Of a stretch of 64,000 bases of DNA, positions 34,817 to 43,812 are shown piece after piece (the stretch's first letter is position 1; each line of letters starts with the position of its first letter). The notes beneath the pieces were generated by a model. It ran no database searches, had not been told where the DNA came from, and saw only the letters and a list, made by a program, of their open reading frames with translations. The stretch is taken from assembly GCF_000938255.1 (NCBI RefSeq), contig NZ_JYMR01000012.1, positions 1 to 64,000 of the forward strand. Direction: 5' to 3'. A program made the position numbers and the translations under genes. The DNA is from Bradyrhizobium sp. LTSP849. Lineage in GTDB: Bacteria > Pseudomonadota > Alphaproteobacteria > Rhizobiales > Xanthobacteraceae.

Positions 34817-37231
34817 TCAGAATTTGGCCGTCGTGATGAGATAGAACGCTCGTCCCGGTGCGACCGCCACGAACGGCACGGCGCTGCGATAGAGCGTGTC
34901 GTAGTAGAGCTTGTTGGTGAGGTTCTGCGCGTAGAACTTCATGGTCCAGTTCTTGTCGATCTTCTTTTCGACGAACGCGTCGAAGCGCCAATAGCTCGGC
35001 AGCTCGTTGCCGGTATTGGCCGCGAACGTACCGCCATAGACCTTCGAGCGGTACACCGCCTGCCCGCCGACCTCCCAATCGCCGTCGAACTTGTACTTGG
35101 TCAGCATGCTGAACGACTGGTGGGCAACGTTGGCAAGCTGGAGGCCGAGGTTGGAGGCGATGTTGCTCTGCGTGACCTTGGACTGCATCAGCACCAGGCC
35201 GCCGAAGATGCTCCAGCGATCGGTGATCTTGCCCTCGGCCTCGATGTCGACGCCCTGGATCCGGTAGGCCGCACCCGAGGTGAGGATGCCCGCGGCGTTG
35301 GTCTCGCGCGCGTTGTCCTTCGTCGTCTGGAACAACGCGGCGCTGACCAGCAGATGACGATCGGCGAGTTCCCATTTGGTGCCGAGCTCGGCGGCCTTGT
35401 TGCGCTCGGGTCCAAGCAGAACTGTCGTGTTGGCGGGAACGCCACCATAATCGGTGCCGGTCGCGTCAAGCTCCGACCCGAAGGGATTGGCCGAGGTCGC
35501 GTAGGCCGCATAGAGGCTGCCGATCGACATCGGCTTGTAGACCAGGCCGACATTGTAGTTCACCAAATCGGAGTTCATTTTCAGATAGGCCGAGTTGGTC
35601 GACGAGCTCATGTTGTAGCCGTCATAGCGGATACCGCCGTTCAGGATGATCGTGTCCTGCCAGTTGGCGGTGTCCATGATGTAGACGCTGTTGGTATTGA
35701 CGCCGTAGCGCGTCGGATTGCCCGTCAGCGACGGTGTGCCGAAGCCACCAACATAAGTGGACTGAGGCGAGTAGAGATTGACCCCCGACATGGCCCCGTT
35801 GCTCGTGAAGCCGGAGCCGGCCAGCTCCGACGCGAGGCCGGCATAACGGTCGATCGAGATGTTCTCGTTGGTGTATTCGACACCGAACACCGCAGTGTGC
35901 TTGACCCCGCCGGTGTCGAGCTTGAACGTTGCCTCGTTCTGGTTGGCCCACACGTCCACGGTCTGGTAGCGGCTCTGCGCGCTCGCCGTCGTGGTCCAGA
36001 GCAGCGGATTGACGTTGGTCGTATTCGGGTTCTGCGGCAGCGTGCCGATATAGTTCAGCAGCGAATGCTCGCCGCGCACCTTGCTGCTCAGCGTGATGGC
36101 CTCGTTGACCTTGTACTCGGCAGTGGCGGTGCCGAAATCCTGCCGCGCGGTCTGGAAGTCGCGGTTGAGGAAGCCGTACCAGGTCCCGCGCGGAATGCCG
36201 GCCGACGTCACCGGCACATTGCCCTGCTTGTAATAGGGCACGCCGAAATCCGGCAGGCCGCTGAGATCGGTATGGACGTAATTCGTCGTGATCTTGATGT
36301 CGTTGGTCGGGGTGTACTTGGTCGAGAGGAAGGTGCCCCAGCGATCGTCGGTCACGTAGTTGCGGCCGGCGACATTGGCGTCCTGGAACATGCCACCGGT
36401 GCGCACCGAGAAGGTCGGATCGATGACCTGGTTGACGTCGAGCGTGACGCGCTTGGTCATGTCGGTACCGAACTCGGTATCCATCCGCTTGAAGTTGACG
36501 TCACCGGCTTGCTTGGTGACGATGTTGATGGCGCCGCCAGCGGTGCCGCGGCCGGCATAGGAGGATGCCGGCCCGCGCAGAATCTCGATCTGTTCGGTGA
36601 AGAAGTTCTCGCGAATCGAGACGGCGGGATCGCGGATGCCGTCGATGAAGACGTCGTTGCGCGCGTCGAAGCCGCGAATGAAGAAGCGGTCGCCGAAGGC
36701 GTTGCCACCCTCGCCCGATCCCAGCGTGACGCCGGCGGTCGAGCGCCCGATCTCCTTCAGCGTCGTCGCATTCTTGTCCTCGAGCACTTCCTTGCTGAGC
36801 ACCGTGATGGTCTTGGGCGTGTTCAGCATCGGCTCGGGAAACTTGCCGGAGGCCTGGACGTGGTCGACCTTGTAGGGCGCGGCCGGATCGGCATAGGGAT
36901 TGCGATCGACCGCGCCGCTCGCCCCCGGCGTGACGGCGGCGGCCTGCTGTTGAGCCTGCTGGCGCTGTGCGGCACGCCGAAGCGCGTTGCGCGCGCGAAC
37001 CTGTTCGGGCGTCGGCTTCGAGGCCGCGGGACGCGGACGTTCGACCGGCGCATCCACCGTCACCGGCGGCAGGTTCGACTGCTGCGCCTGCGCGCCGCTC
37101 GACACTGACGCCACCGCAATCAGGCCGGCAACGGCCGAAACCGCCTTGCCGGAATGTCCATCGAGCTTCTCTTCAACTGAATTTCTTCCCGCGATCGAAC
37201 GCAACGATCGCGGAGCCACCGCCAGCCCCAT
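34817..37231 (-). CDS. TonB-dependent siderophore receptor, copy 2
   Basis: The 804-residue outer-membrane receptor is a paralogue of the one downstream. Signal region, LPPVTVDAP box, Arg-rich NALRRAAQRQQ stretch and plug motifs (TPKTITVLSKEVLEDKNATT, FFIRGFDARNDVFIDG) are nearly identical, while barrel loops differ. It ends with YLITTAKF. ATG 37231 aligns with the start chosen for copy 1; ATG 37246 and 37270 are alternatives. Different loops suggest different ferric-siderophore ligands. It has its own ICE-like box upstream. Confidence 0.9.
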   Translation of the reverse strand: MGLAVAPRSLRSIAGRNSVEEKLDGHSGKAVSAVAGLIAVASVSSGAQAQQSNLPPVTVDAPVERPRPAASKPTPEQVRARNALRRAAQRQQAQQQAAAVTPGASGAVDRNPYADPAAPYKVDHVQASGKFPEPMLNTPKTITVLSKEVLEDKNATTLKEIGRSTAGVTLGSGEGGNAFGDRFFIRGFDARNDVFIDGIRDPAVSIRENFFTEQIEILRGPASSYAGRGTAGGAINIVTKQAGDVNFKRMDTEFGTDMTKRVTLDVNQVIDPTFSVRTGGMFQDANVAGRNYVTDDRWGTFLSTKYTPTNDIKITTNYVHTDLSGLPDFGVPYYKQGNVPVTSAGIPRGTWYGFLNRDFQTARQDFGTATAEYKVNEAITLSSKVRGEHSLLNYIGTLPQNPNTTNVNPLLWTTTASAQSRYQTVDVWANQNEATFKLDTGGVKHTAVFGVEYTNENISIDRYAGLASELAGSGFTSNGAMSGVNLYSPQSTYVGGFGTPSLTGNPTRYGVNTNSVYIMDTANWQDTIILNGGIRYDGYNMSSSTNSAYLKMNSDLVNYNVGLVYKPMSIGSLYAAYATSANPFGSELDATGTDYGGVPANTTVLLGPERNKAAELGTKWELADRHLLVSAALFQTTKDNARETNAAGILTSGAAYRIQGVDIEAEGKITDRWSIFGGLVLMQSKVTQSNIASNLGLQLANVAHQSFSMLTKYKFDGDWEVGGQAVYRSKVYGGTFAANTGNELPSYWRFDAFVEKKIDKNWTMKFYAQNLTNKLYYDTLYRSAVPFVAVAPGRAFYLITTAKF

Positions 37232-37356
37232 TCCAACGCACCCCATCTCGAATTCGTCGATACGCAACATGCGCGACGAACAATGAGGCGGTGCTATCGA
37301 CCGCGAAAAATCAGGTCAATGCGAGGAGGCCCGCAAGGCCACTTGAATCCATCCAG

Positions 37357-37373
37357 TTCAAAGCGATTCTAAA
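37357..37373 (-). promoter_or_regulatory. ICE (Irr-box)-like site before receptor 2
   Basis: TTCAAAGCGATTCTAAA lies 126 bases before the receptor 2 start. Together with the preceding GAATCCATCCAG it repeats almost exactly the sequence around the first box of receptor 1 (GAATCGATCCAGATCAAAA), so the promoter was copied along with the gene. Confidence 0.6.
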
Positions 37374-37465
37374 ATTTCAAATTTGAAATCACTGAAATGT
37401 CGCGCGGCAAATTGATGCAGACAGACACAGAGGCGCTTGCCTTCGTGCATCATCTTGCGCAGCCG

Positions 37466-37705
37466 TCAGTCGCTGCTCGGCGGCTTCATCAGCGAGAACA
37501 ATTCATCGACGGTGTGCTGCGCCACCACGCGCACGCGATCTGAGTTCTCCATGCCGGCGATGTTGACGCCGCTGACGACGGCTTTGATCTCGTCGCGAAA
37601 GTCGGTGAGAAAGCGCAAGGGGTCGCGCTGCTCATTGGCGACGCGCGCGATCAGCCCCGTGATCAGAATCTGACACGCGATCAGCTTGCCGTTCAACTCG
37701 TCCAT
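37466..37705 (-). CDS. Small protein of unknown function in the iron locus
   Basis: The 79-residue protein starts MDELNGKLIACQILITGLIA and is mostly helical, with a mildly hydrophobic N-terminal helix and a charged middle (ANEQRDPLRFLTDFRDEIKA). GGAGTGCGGG precedes the ATG at 37705. A good ICE-like box lies 74 bases upstream, so it may respond to iron. I do not recognise the family. Confidence 0.65.
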   Translation of the reverse strand: MDELNGKLIACQILITGLIARVANEQRDPLRFLTDFRDEIKAVVSGVNIAGMENSDRVRVVAQHTVDELFSLMKPPSSD

Positions 37706-37778
37706 CCCGCACTCCTTTTGTGGCGGCGCTGATATGAACGCGGCTGATTTTCCTGACAACCGAAACGCAGCCCGCCGG

Positions 37779-37795
37779 TTTAGAACCGTTCTCGC
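37779..37795 (-). promoter_or_regulatory. ICE (Irr-box)-like site before the 79-residue protein gene
   Basis: TTTAGAACCGTTCTCGC matches the ICE core in 14 consecutive positions (TTTAGAACCGTTCT), the best match in the window. It lies 74 bases before the small gene at 37705. It is also 300 bases before the RND pump genes on the other strand, which makes control of the small gene more likely. Confidence 0.6.
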
Positions 37796-37996
37796 CAAGG
37801 CAAATCCGGCCACCGCCGGCAAGCGCGTCCGCCCGCTCCCTGCGCTGCTCCGCCCACGCGGCCTGCGAGCGCTGCCTAACTTTTGCACGCTCCTCGTTCA
37901 CAGCGGGAAAATGCAGCACTGCACACAGTCGCGCCAACAATTGCCTAGGGGGTGCAAAGCTTTCCAATTGTTTAGGATTCTCAACCCATAGTGTTG

Positions 37997-38025
37997 TTTA
38001 CACTGGAACTTGGCGTGTATTATAC
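37997..38025 (+). promoter_or_regulatory. Probable sigma-70 promoter of the RND efflux operon
   Basis: TTTACA (37997-38002) and TTATAC (38020-38025) are separated by 17 bases, a good housekeeping-type promoter, in an AT-rich stretch 70 bases before the membrane fusion protein start at 38097. No regulator gene is adjacent. Confidence 0.45.
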
Positions 38026-38096
38026 AAGCGCTGCTGGAACCCTTTTGATTGCCCCACAATTCGTTGTTTTGGGCATACAAGCCGATACGATAAAAA

Positions 38097-39272
38097 ATGA
38101 AAAAGTCACGGCCGATCCTGTGGATTCTGATCATCGCAGCCGTGGCCGGCGGCGGCTATTACGGCTGGCAACGATTCTCGGGGCCTGAGGCCGGGAAAGC
38201 CCAGACCGCGCAGAAAGGTCCGCCGCGGGCTCCCGCAGTGCCTGTGAGCATCGCGCCGGTCCAGAAGGCCGACTTCCCGGTCTATCTTACCGGTCTCGGC
38301 ACTGTGGCGGGCTTCAACACCGTACAAGTCCGGACCCGGGTGGACGGCCAGATCGACAAGGTCGCCTTCACTGAGGGCCAGATGGTCAACCAGGGCGATC
38401 TCCTGGTCGAGATCGACCCGCGCCCGTTCCAGGCAGCGCTCGATCAGGCCAAGGCCAAGAAGGCGCAGGACGAGGCCAATATCGCCAACGCCAATCTCGA
38501 CCTCCAGCGCTACACCAAGCTCGGCGAATTCGCGACGCGGCAGCAGACCGACACCCAGCGCTCCACCGTCGCCCAGCTCACCGCCCAGATCGCCGCCGAC
38601 GATGCCGCAATCTCGAACGCCCAGACCCAGCTAGACTACACCCAGGTCAAGTCGCCGATCACCGGCGTCGCCGGCCTGCGCCAGGTCGACATCGGCAACA
38701 TCGTCAACGCCTCGACCCAGACCGGCGTCGTTACTATCGCGCAGGTCGAGCCGATCACCGTGATCTTCACGGCGCCGGAGGACCAGCTTCCTTATATCAG
38801 CGAGGGCCAGAAGACCGGCGCGCTCAAGGTGATCGCGCTCACGACCGACGGCAAGAAGACGCTTGCCGAGGGCAAGCTTGCGGTCATCAACAATCAGGTC
38901 GACACGACCAGCGGGACTATTCGGCTCAAGGCGGTGTTCGACAACAAAGAACACACGCTGTGGCCGGGACAATCGGTTTCGACACGCCTTCTGGTGCGGA
39001 CCCTGAAGGATGCGACCGTCATTCCCGATGACGGGGTGCTGCATTCGACCAGCGGCCTGTACGCTTATACCGTCAGCCAGGATAACAAAGCCGAGGTTCG
39101 CAAGATCAAGGTCAACTACTCCATCGACGGACGTTCGGTCGTCGATGAAGGGCTTACCCCAGGTCAGCAGGTGATCACCGGCGGTCAATACAAGGTGCAG
39201 CCCGGAAGTCTGGTCTCGACGGCCGTGGCGAGTTCGGATCCAGTTCAGAAAAGCAAGGTTCAGCAGGAATGA
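38097..39272 (+). CDS. RND efflux membrane fusion protein (MdtA-like)
   Basis: The 391-residue protein has an N-terminal anchor (PILWILIIAAVAGGGYYGW), a split biotinyl-lipoyl domain (VRTRVDGQIDKVAFTEGQMV and QVKSPITGVAGLRQVDIGN), an alpha-hairpin between them and beta-barrel and membrane-proximal domains (WPGQSVSTRLLVRTLKDATVIPDD region). It bridges the inner-membrane pump and an outer-membrane channel. Overlaps the pump gene by four bases. Confidence 0.92.
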   Translation: MKKSRPILWILIIAAVAGGGYYGWQRFSGPEAGKAQTAQKGPPRAPAVPVSIAPVQKADFPVYLTGLGTVAGFNTVQVRTRVDGQIDKVAFTEGQMVNQGDLLVEIDPRPFQAALDQAKAKKAQDEANIANANLDLQRYTKLGEFATRQQTDTQRSTVAQLTAQIAADDAAISNAQTQLDYTQVKSPITGVAGLRQVDIGNIVNASTQTGVVTIAQVEPITVIFTAPEDQLPYISEGQKTGALKVIALTTDGKKTLAEGKLAVINNQVDTTSGTIRLKAVFDNKEHTLWPGQSVSTRLLVRTLKDATVIPDDGVLHSTSGLYAYTVSQDNKAEVRKIKVNYSIDGRSVVDEGLTPGQQVITGGQYKVQPGSLVSTAVASSDPVQKSKVQQE

Positions 39273-42200
39273 CCGAAGGCGGGATTTCGGCACCTTTCAT
39301 CCGTTATCCCATCGGCACATCGCTGCTGATGGCCGGCATTCTTTTTGTCGGTCTCGTCGCGTATCCCATGCTGCCGGTCGCGCCGCTGCCGCAGGTGGAT
39401 TTTCCGACCATCCAGATCACCGCGACCCTGCCGGGCGGCAGCCCGGAGACGATGGCCTCCTCGGTCGCGCAGCCGCTGGAGCGCCAGTTCGCCCAGATTC
39501 CCGGCATCGCGCAGATGACCTCGACGAGCTATCTGGGCACGGCGTCGATCACCATCCAGTTCGACCTCAACCGCAGCATCGACGGCGCCGCGAACGACGT
39601 GCAGGGCGCCATCAACGCCGCAAGCGGCCAGTTGCCGAAGAACCTGCCCTCGCCGCCGACCTATCGCAAGGTGAACCCGGCGGACTCGCCGATCCTGCTG
39701 CTGTCGGCGACGTCGGACACGCTGCCGCTGACCACCGTCAGCGATTCGATTGACGCCCAGCTCGCCCAGCAGATCAGCCAGATCTCCGGCGTGGCGCAGG
39801 TGTTCATCGGCGGCCAGCAGAAGCCCTCGGTTCGCGTGCAGGTCGATCCGGGCAAGCTCGTCGCCAAGGGCCTGTCGCTGGAGGACGTGCGCAGCGCGAT
39901 CGCGATCACGACGGTCGACAGCCCCAAGGGCAATATCGACGGCGACAAGCGCGCCTATACGATCTACGCCAACGACCAGTTGTTGCAGTCCAAGGACTGG
40001 AACGACGTCATCATCGCCTACCGCAACGGCGGCCCGTTACGGATTCGCGACATCGGCCAGGCCGTCACCGGCGCCGAGGACGCCAAGCAGGCCGCCTGGG
40101 CCAACGGCAAGCGCGGCGTGTTCCTGGTGGTGTTCAAGCAGCCCGGCGCCAACGTCATCGAGACCGTCGACCGGATCAAGGCGACCCTGCCCCGCCTCGT
40201 CGCGGCGATCCCGCCCGCGATCAAGATCGAGGTCATCAGCGACCGCACCACGACCATCCGCGCCGCGGTCGAGGACGTCCAGTTCACGCTGATCCTGACC
40301 ATCGCCCTCGTGGTCATGGTCATCTTCGTCTTCCTGCGCAGCTTCTGGGCCACCGTCATTCCCACCATCACGGTTCCGCTGGCGCTTCTGGGCGCCTGCG
40401 CGCTGATGTGGGTGTTCGGCTATTCGCTCGACAATCTGTCGCTGATGGCGCTCACCATCGCGGTCGGATTCGTCGTCGACGACGCCATCGTGATGCTCGA
40501 GAACATCACGCGCTACATCGAGGAAGGCGAAAAGCCGCTTGCCGCAGCCTTCAAAGGCTCCAAGGAAATTGGCTTCACCATCGTGTCGATCAGCATCTCG
40601 CTGGTCGCGGTGCTGATCCCGCTGCTGCTGATGGGCGGCATCATCGGACGCCTGTTCCGCGAATTTGCCGTCGTGCTGGCGATGACGATCTTCGTCTCGA
40701 TGTGCGTGTCGCTGACGCTGACGCCGATGATGGCCTCGCGCTTCCTGCGCTCGCATGGCGAGGTGAACCACGGCCGGTTCTACCAGTGGAGCGAACGCGG
40801 CTTCGACGCGATGCTGCGCGGCTACGAATGGGGGCTCGACCATGCGATGGCCTGGCGCCGCACCACGCTCGTGGTCTTCTTCGCCACCCTCGCTTTGTCG
40901 GTCTACCTCTTCATCCTGATCCCGAAGGGCTTCTTCCCGCAGCAGGACGTCGGCCTGATCACCGCGACCTCGGAAGCCTCTCAGGACATCTCCTTTGCCG
41001 AGATGCAGCGCCGTCAGGTCGAGCTCGGCAAGATCGTGATGGAAGATCCCGATATCGCCTCGTCGGCGATGAACATCGGCGGCAGCGGCCGCGCCGGCAA
41101 TAACGGCAACATGTTCATCACCCTGAAGCCGCGCAACGAGCGCGACGCGTCCGCGCAGCAGATCATCGCGCGGCTGCGTCCCAAGCTCGAGAAGGTCGCC
41201 GGCGCCCGTCTCTATATGCAGGCAGCCCAGGACGTCCGCCTCGGTGGCCGTCCGACGCGCACGCAGTTCGAGTTCACCTTGCAGGACGCCGATCTCGGCG
41301 AGCTCAATTCGTGGGCGCCCAAGATTCTCGCCAAGATGGCGACGCTGCCGGAGCTGCGCGACGTCGCGACCGACCAGCAGACGCAGGGCACCACGGTCCA
41401 GCTCAACATCAACCGCGACACCGCCTCGCGCTATGGCATCCAGCCGCAGCTGATCGACGACACGCTCTACGACGCCTTCGGTCAGCGCCAGGTCGCGCAG
41501 TATTTCACGCAGCTCAACAGCTATCACGTGATCCTGGAGATCCTGCCGGAGATGCAGGGCAACCTCGATTCACTGAACAAGCTCTACCTGAAATCGCCGC
41601 TGACCGGCGACCAGGTGCCGCTGTCGACCTTCGCGACCTGGTCCACTGATCCGGTCCGGTCGCTCTCGATCAGCCATCAGGGCCAGTTCCCGGCGATCAC
41701 GATCAGCTTCAACCTCGCTCAGGGCGTCGCGCTCGGACAGGCCACGGAGTCCGTGCAGAAGGCGATGGCCGATCTCGGCGCACCGCCGACGCTCAATTCG
41801 AGCTTCCAGGGCACCGCGCAGGCGTTCCAGCAGTCTCTCGGCACCGTGCCGCTCCTGATCCTCGCCGCGCTTGTCGTGGTCTATCTGATCCTCGGCATTC
41901 TCTACGAGAGCTACATCCATCCGATCACGATTCTGTCGACCCTGCCCTCGGCCGGCGTCGGCGCGCTCGCGATCCTGATGGCGGCCGGCTTCGAGTTCAG
42001 CCTCATCGCTTTGATCGGCGTCATCCTGCTGATCGGCATCGTGAAGAAGAACGGCATCATGATGGTCGACTTCGCCATCGCTGCCGAACGCGACGGGAAG
42101 ACGCCGGAGGAATCGATCCGCCAGGCCGCGCTGCTCCGCTTCCGCCCGATCATGATGACCACGATGGCAGCGCTGCTCGGCGGCGTGCCGCTGATGCTCG

Positions 42201-42406
42201 GCCACGGCACCGGCGCCGAGATCCGCCAGCCGCTCGGCTACGCCATGGTCGGCGGCCTGATCGTCAGCCAGGCGCTGACGCTGTTCACAACGCCGGTCGT
42301 CTATCTCTATCTCGACAAGTTCTCGAACCTGTTCAAGAGCCATTCGGCCGAGGACGAATTACACGAGGCGTCCGAGCACGGCACCGTCAAGGAAGCCGCC
42401 GAGTAA
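39269..42406 (+). CDS. RND multidrug efflux transporter (MdtB/AcrB-like)
   Basis: The 1045-residue inner-membrane pump has twelve predicted spans and two large periplasmic loops. The fourth span carries the paired acids VGFVVDDAIVMLENI for proton relay, and the tenth region the Lys in GIVKKNGIMMVDFAI. The N-terminus FIRYPIGTSLLMAGI fits the MdtB/MdtC group. It forms a pump with the fusion protein; no outer-membrane TolC partner is encoded here. Confidence 0.94.
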   Translation: MTEGGISAPFIRYPIGTSLLMAGILFVGLVAYPMLPVAPLPQVDFPTIQITATLPGGSPETMASSVAQPLERQFAQIPGIAQMTSTSYLGTASITIQFDLNRSIDGAANDVQGAINAASGQLPKNLPSPPTYRKVNPADSPILLLSATSDTLPLTTVSDSIDAQLAQQISQISGVAQVFIGGQQKPSVRVQVDPGKLVAKGLSLEDVRSAIAITTVDSPKGNIDGDKRAYTIYANDQLLQSKDWNDVIIAYRNGGPLRIRDIGQAVTGAEDAKQAAWANGKRGVFLVVFKQPGANVIETVDRIKATLPRLVAAIPPAIKIEVISDRTTTIRAAVEDVQFTLILTIALVVMVIFVFLRSFWATVIPTITVPLALLGACALMWVFGYSLDNLSLMALTIAVGFVVDDAIVMLENITRYIEEGEKPLAAAFKGSKEIGFTIVSISISLVAVLIPLLLMGGIIGRLFREFAVVLAMTIFVSMCVSLTLTPMMASRFLRSHGEVNHGRFYQWSERGFDAMLRGYEWGLDHAMAWRRTTLVVFFATLALSVYLFILIPKGFFPQQDVGLITATSEASQDISFAEMQRRQVELGKIVMEDPDIASSAMNIGGSGRAGNNGNMFITLKPRNERDASAQQIIARLRPKLEKVAGARLYMQAAQDVRLGGRPTRTQFEFTLQDADLGELNSWAPKILAKMATLPELRDVATDQQTQGTTVQLNINRDTASRYGIQPQLIDDTLYDAFGQRQVAQYFTQLNSYHVILEILPEMQGNLDSLNKLYLKSPLTGDQVPLSTFATWSTDPVRSLSISHQGQFPAITISFNLAQGVALGQATESVQKAMADLGAPPTLNSSFQGTAQAFQQSLGTVPLLILAALVVVYLILGILYESYIHPITILSTLPSAGVGALAILMAAGFEFSLIALIGVILLIGIVKKNGIMMVDFAIAAERDGKTPEESIRQAALLRFRPIMMTTMAALLGGVPLMLGHGTGAEIRQPLGYAMVGGLIVSQALTLFTTPVVYLYLDKFSNLFKSHSAEDELHEASEHGTVKEAAE

Positions 42407-42470
42407 GCTTGCACCACGCGCTTCGCAACGCTACAGCGAGGCCCTCGGTTCACGCCAATGCGGTTACGCC

Positions 42471-43043
42471 ATGCCCATGCAATCCAGACTTGCCGCCCTC
42501 GCCGCCGCTGTCCTGTTGTCGACCGGTGCCGCGTATGCCCAGCAGGGCGCCAAGAAGAACGCGGCTCCGCCGGCCCCAGCAGCACAGCCCGCGCCTGCCC
42601 CGACACAGCCGCAAGCTGATGGCGCTCCGGCGCAGCAGCCCGGCTGGATCGCACGCTGCACCAGCGTCAGCCGCGACGCCCCGCTCGAATGCGCGATCGA
42701 GCAGAACGCGGTGCTGACCAAGACGGGCCAGACCATCGTACTGATCAACATCCGCATTGCGCCCGACACCCGCACGCCGGTGGCGCTGCTTCAGCTGCCG
42801 CTCGGCCTCAACCTTCCCGTCGGCGCCAAGCTCCAGGTCGATGAGGGCAAGGCGGTCGACCTCCAGATCCAGACCTGCGAGAATCGCGGCTGCTACGCCT
42901 CGACGCCGATCGCGCCGGACCTGCTTGCGAGCCTGAAGTCAGGCAAGCAGTTGAAGGTCTCCTTCCAGAACATGGCCAAGGAGACGATCGCGATCCCGAT
43001 GCCGCTCAACGATTTTGCGGCGGCCTACGATAAGATCAAGTAG
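42471..43043 (+). CDS. Invasion-associated locus B (IalB) family protein
   Basis: The 190-residue secreted protein has a signal peptide (LAALAAAVLLSTGAAYAQQ), a Pro/Ala/Gln-rich linker to about residue 58 and the IalB domain with WIARCTSVSRDAPLECAIEQ and TCENRGCYAS (four Cys, likely two disulfides). IalB is known from Bartonella erythrocyte invasion, but in soil alphaproteobacteria the role of this periplasmic family is unclear. It follows the RND pump gene by 64 bases. Confidence 0.85.
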   Translation: MPMQSRLAALAAAVLLSTGAAYAQQGAKKNAAPPAPAAQPAPAPTQPQADGAPAQQPGWIARCTSVSRDAPLECAIEQNAVLTKTGQTIVLINIRIAPDTRTPVALLQLPLGLNLPVGAKLQVDEGKAVDLQIQTCENRGCYASTPIAPDLLASLKSGKQLKVSFQNMAKETIAIPMPLNDFAAAYDKIK

Positions 43044-43092
43044 CGCGGCGTCTCGCTCCTTGCCTGTCGCTGCTGCTTCAGGCGAAGATCGG

Positions 43093-43812
43093 TCACCCGA
43101 CGCCTAGATAAGCCTTCTGCACCTGGGGATCTTCCGCGAGCGCCGCGGCCGTGCCCGACAGCACGCTCTTGCCGACCTGAAGCACGGTGGCGAAATCGGA
43201 GACTTCCAGCGCGAGCTCGATCGACTGCTCGGCAAGCAGGATGGTCAGGCCTTCACGGTGCAGGCGGCCGAAGGTTTCGTACATGGACTCGACCACGGCC
43301 GGCGCGAGGCCGAGCGACGGCTCATCCAGCATCAGGAGTTTCGGGTCGCTCATCAGCGCGCGGCCAACCGCAAGCATCTGCCGCTCGCCGCCGGACATGG
43401 TGCCGGCGCGCTGGTTGCGCCGCTCCTTCAACCGCGGAAAGATCTCGTAGACGCGTTCGAGCAGCGCGGCCTTGCGCGACTTGTCGTGCAGCGGCGTGGC
43501 GCCGAGCATGAGGTTGTTCTCGACGCTCTGCTGCACGAACAGCCGCCAGCCTTCCGGCGACAGCGCCAGCCCCTTGCGCACGATTGCAAACGCCCTCTCG
43601 CCGGCGATGTCCTCGCCGCGAAAGCTGATCGATCCGGAATGCACGGGAATGAGGCCGGCGATGGCGTTCAGTGTCGTGGTCTTGCCGCCGCCATTGGAGC
43701 CGAGCAGTGCGACGACGCTGCCCTCCGGCACCTCAAGCGACACGTCGGAGACGCCGATGAGGTCGCCGTAGCGCACCTCGAGGTGCTCGATCCGCAGCAA
43801 CGCCCCGCTCAT
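43093..43812 (-). CDS. livF: Branched-chain amino-acid ABC transporter ATPase LivF
   Basis: The 239-residue protein has Walker A GSNGGGKTT, signature MSGGERQMLAVGRALM and Walker B KLLMLDEPSLGLAP, and the short LivF form ending VQKAYLGVG. It overlaps livG by four bases. Last gene of a five-gene Liv-type importer. The family carries branched-chain amino acids but also amides, urea or aromatic acids, so the ligand is open. Confidence 0.92.
   Translation of the reverse strand: MSGALLRIEHLEVRYGDLIGVSDVSLEVPEGSVVALLGSNGGGKTTTLNAIAGLIPVHSGSISFRGEDIAGERAFAIVRKGLALSPEGWRLFVQQSVENNLMLGATPLHDKSRKAALLERVYEIFPRLKERRNQRAGTMSGGERQMLAVGRALMSDPKLLMLDEPSLGLAPAVVESMYETFGRLHREGLTILLAEQSIELALEVSDFATVLQVGKSVLSGTAAALAEDPQVQKAYLGVG

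Noticed and set aside
34760..37108. Long plus-strand open frame opposite receptor 2
   Set aside because: The minus strand encodes an intact TonB-dependent receptor; the antisense product is charge-repetitive and matches no family.
40037..41527. Long minus-strand open frame opposite the RND pump
   Set aside because: The plus strand has an intact pump with the paired Asp of the fourth span; the other is a GC-rich shadow.
42471..43043. IalB-like gene as a virulence factor
   Set aside because: The family is widespread in free-living alphaproteobacteria; invasion function is known only in Bartonella and is not implied here.
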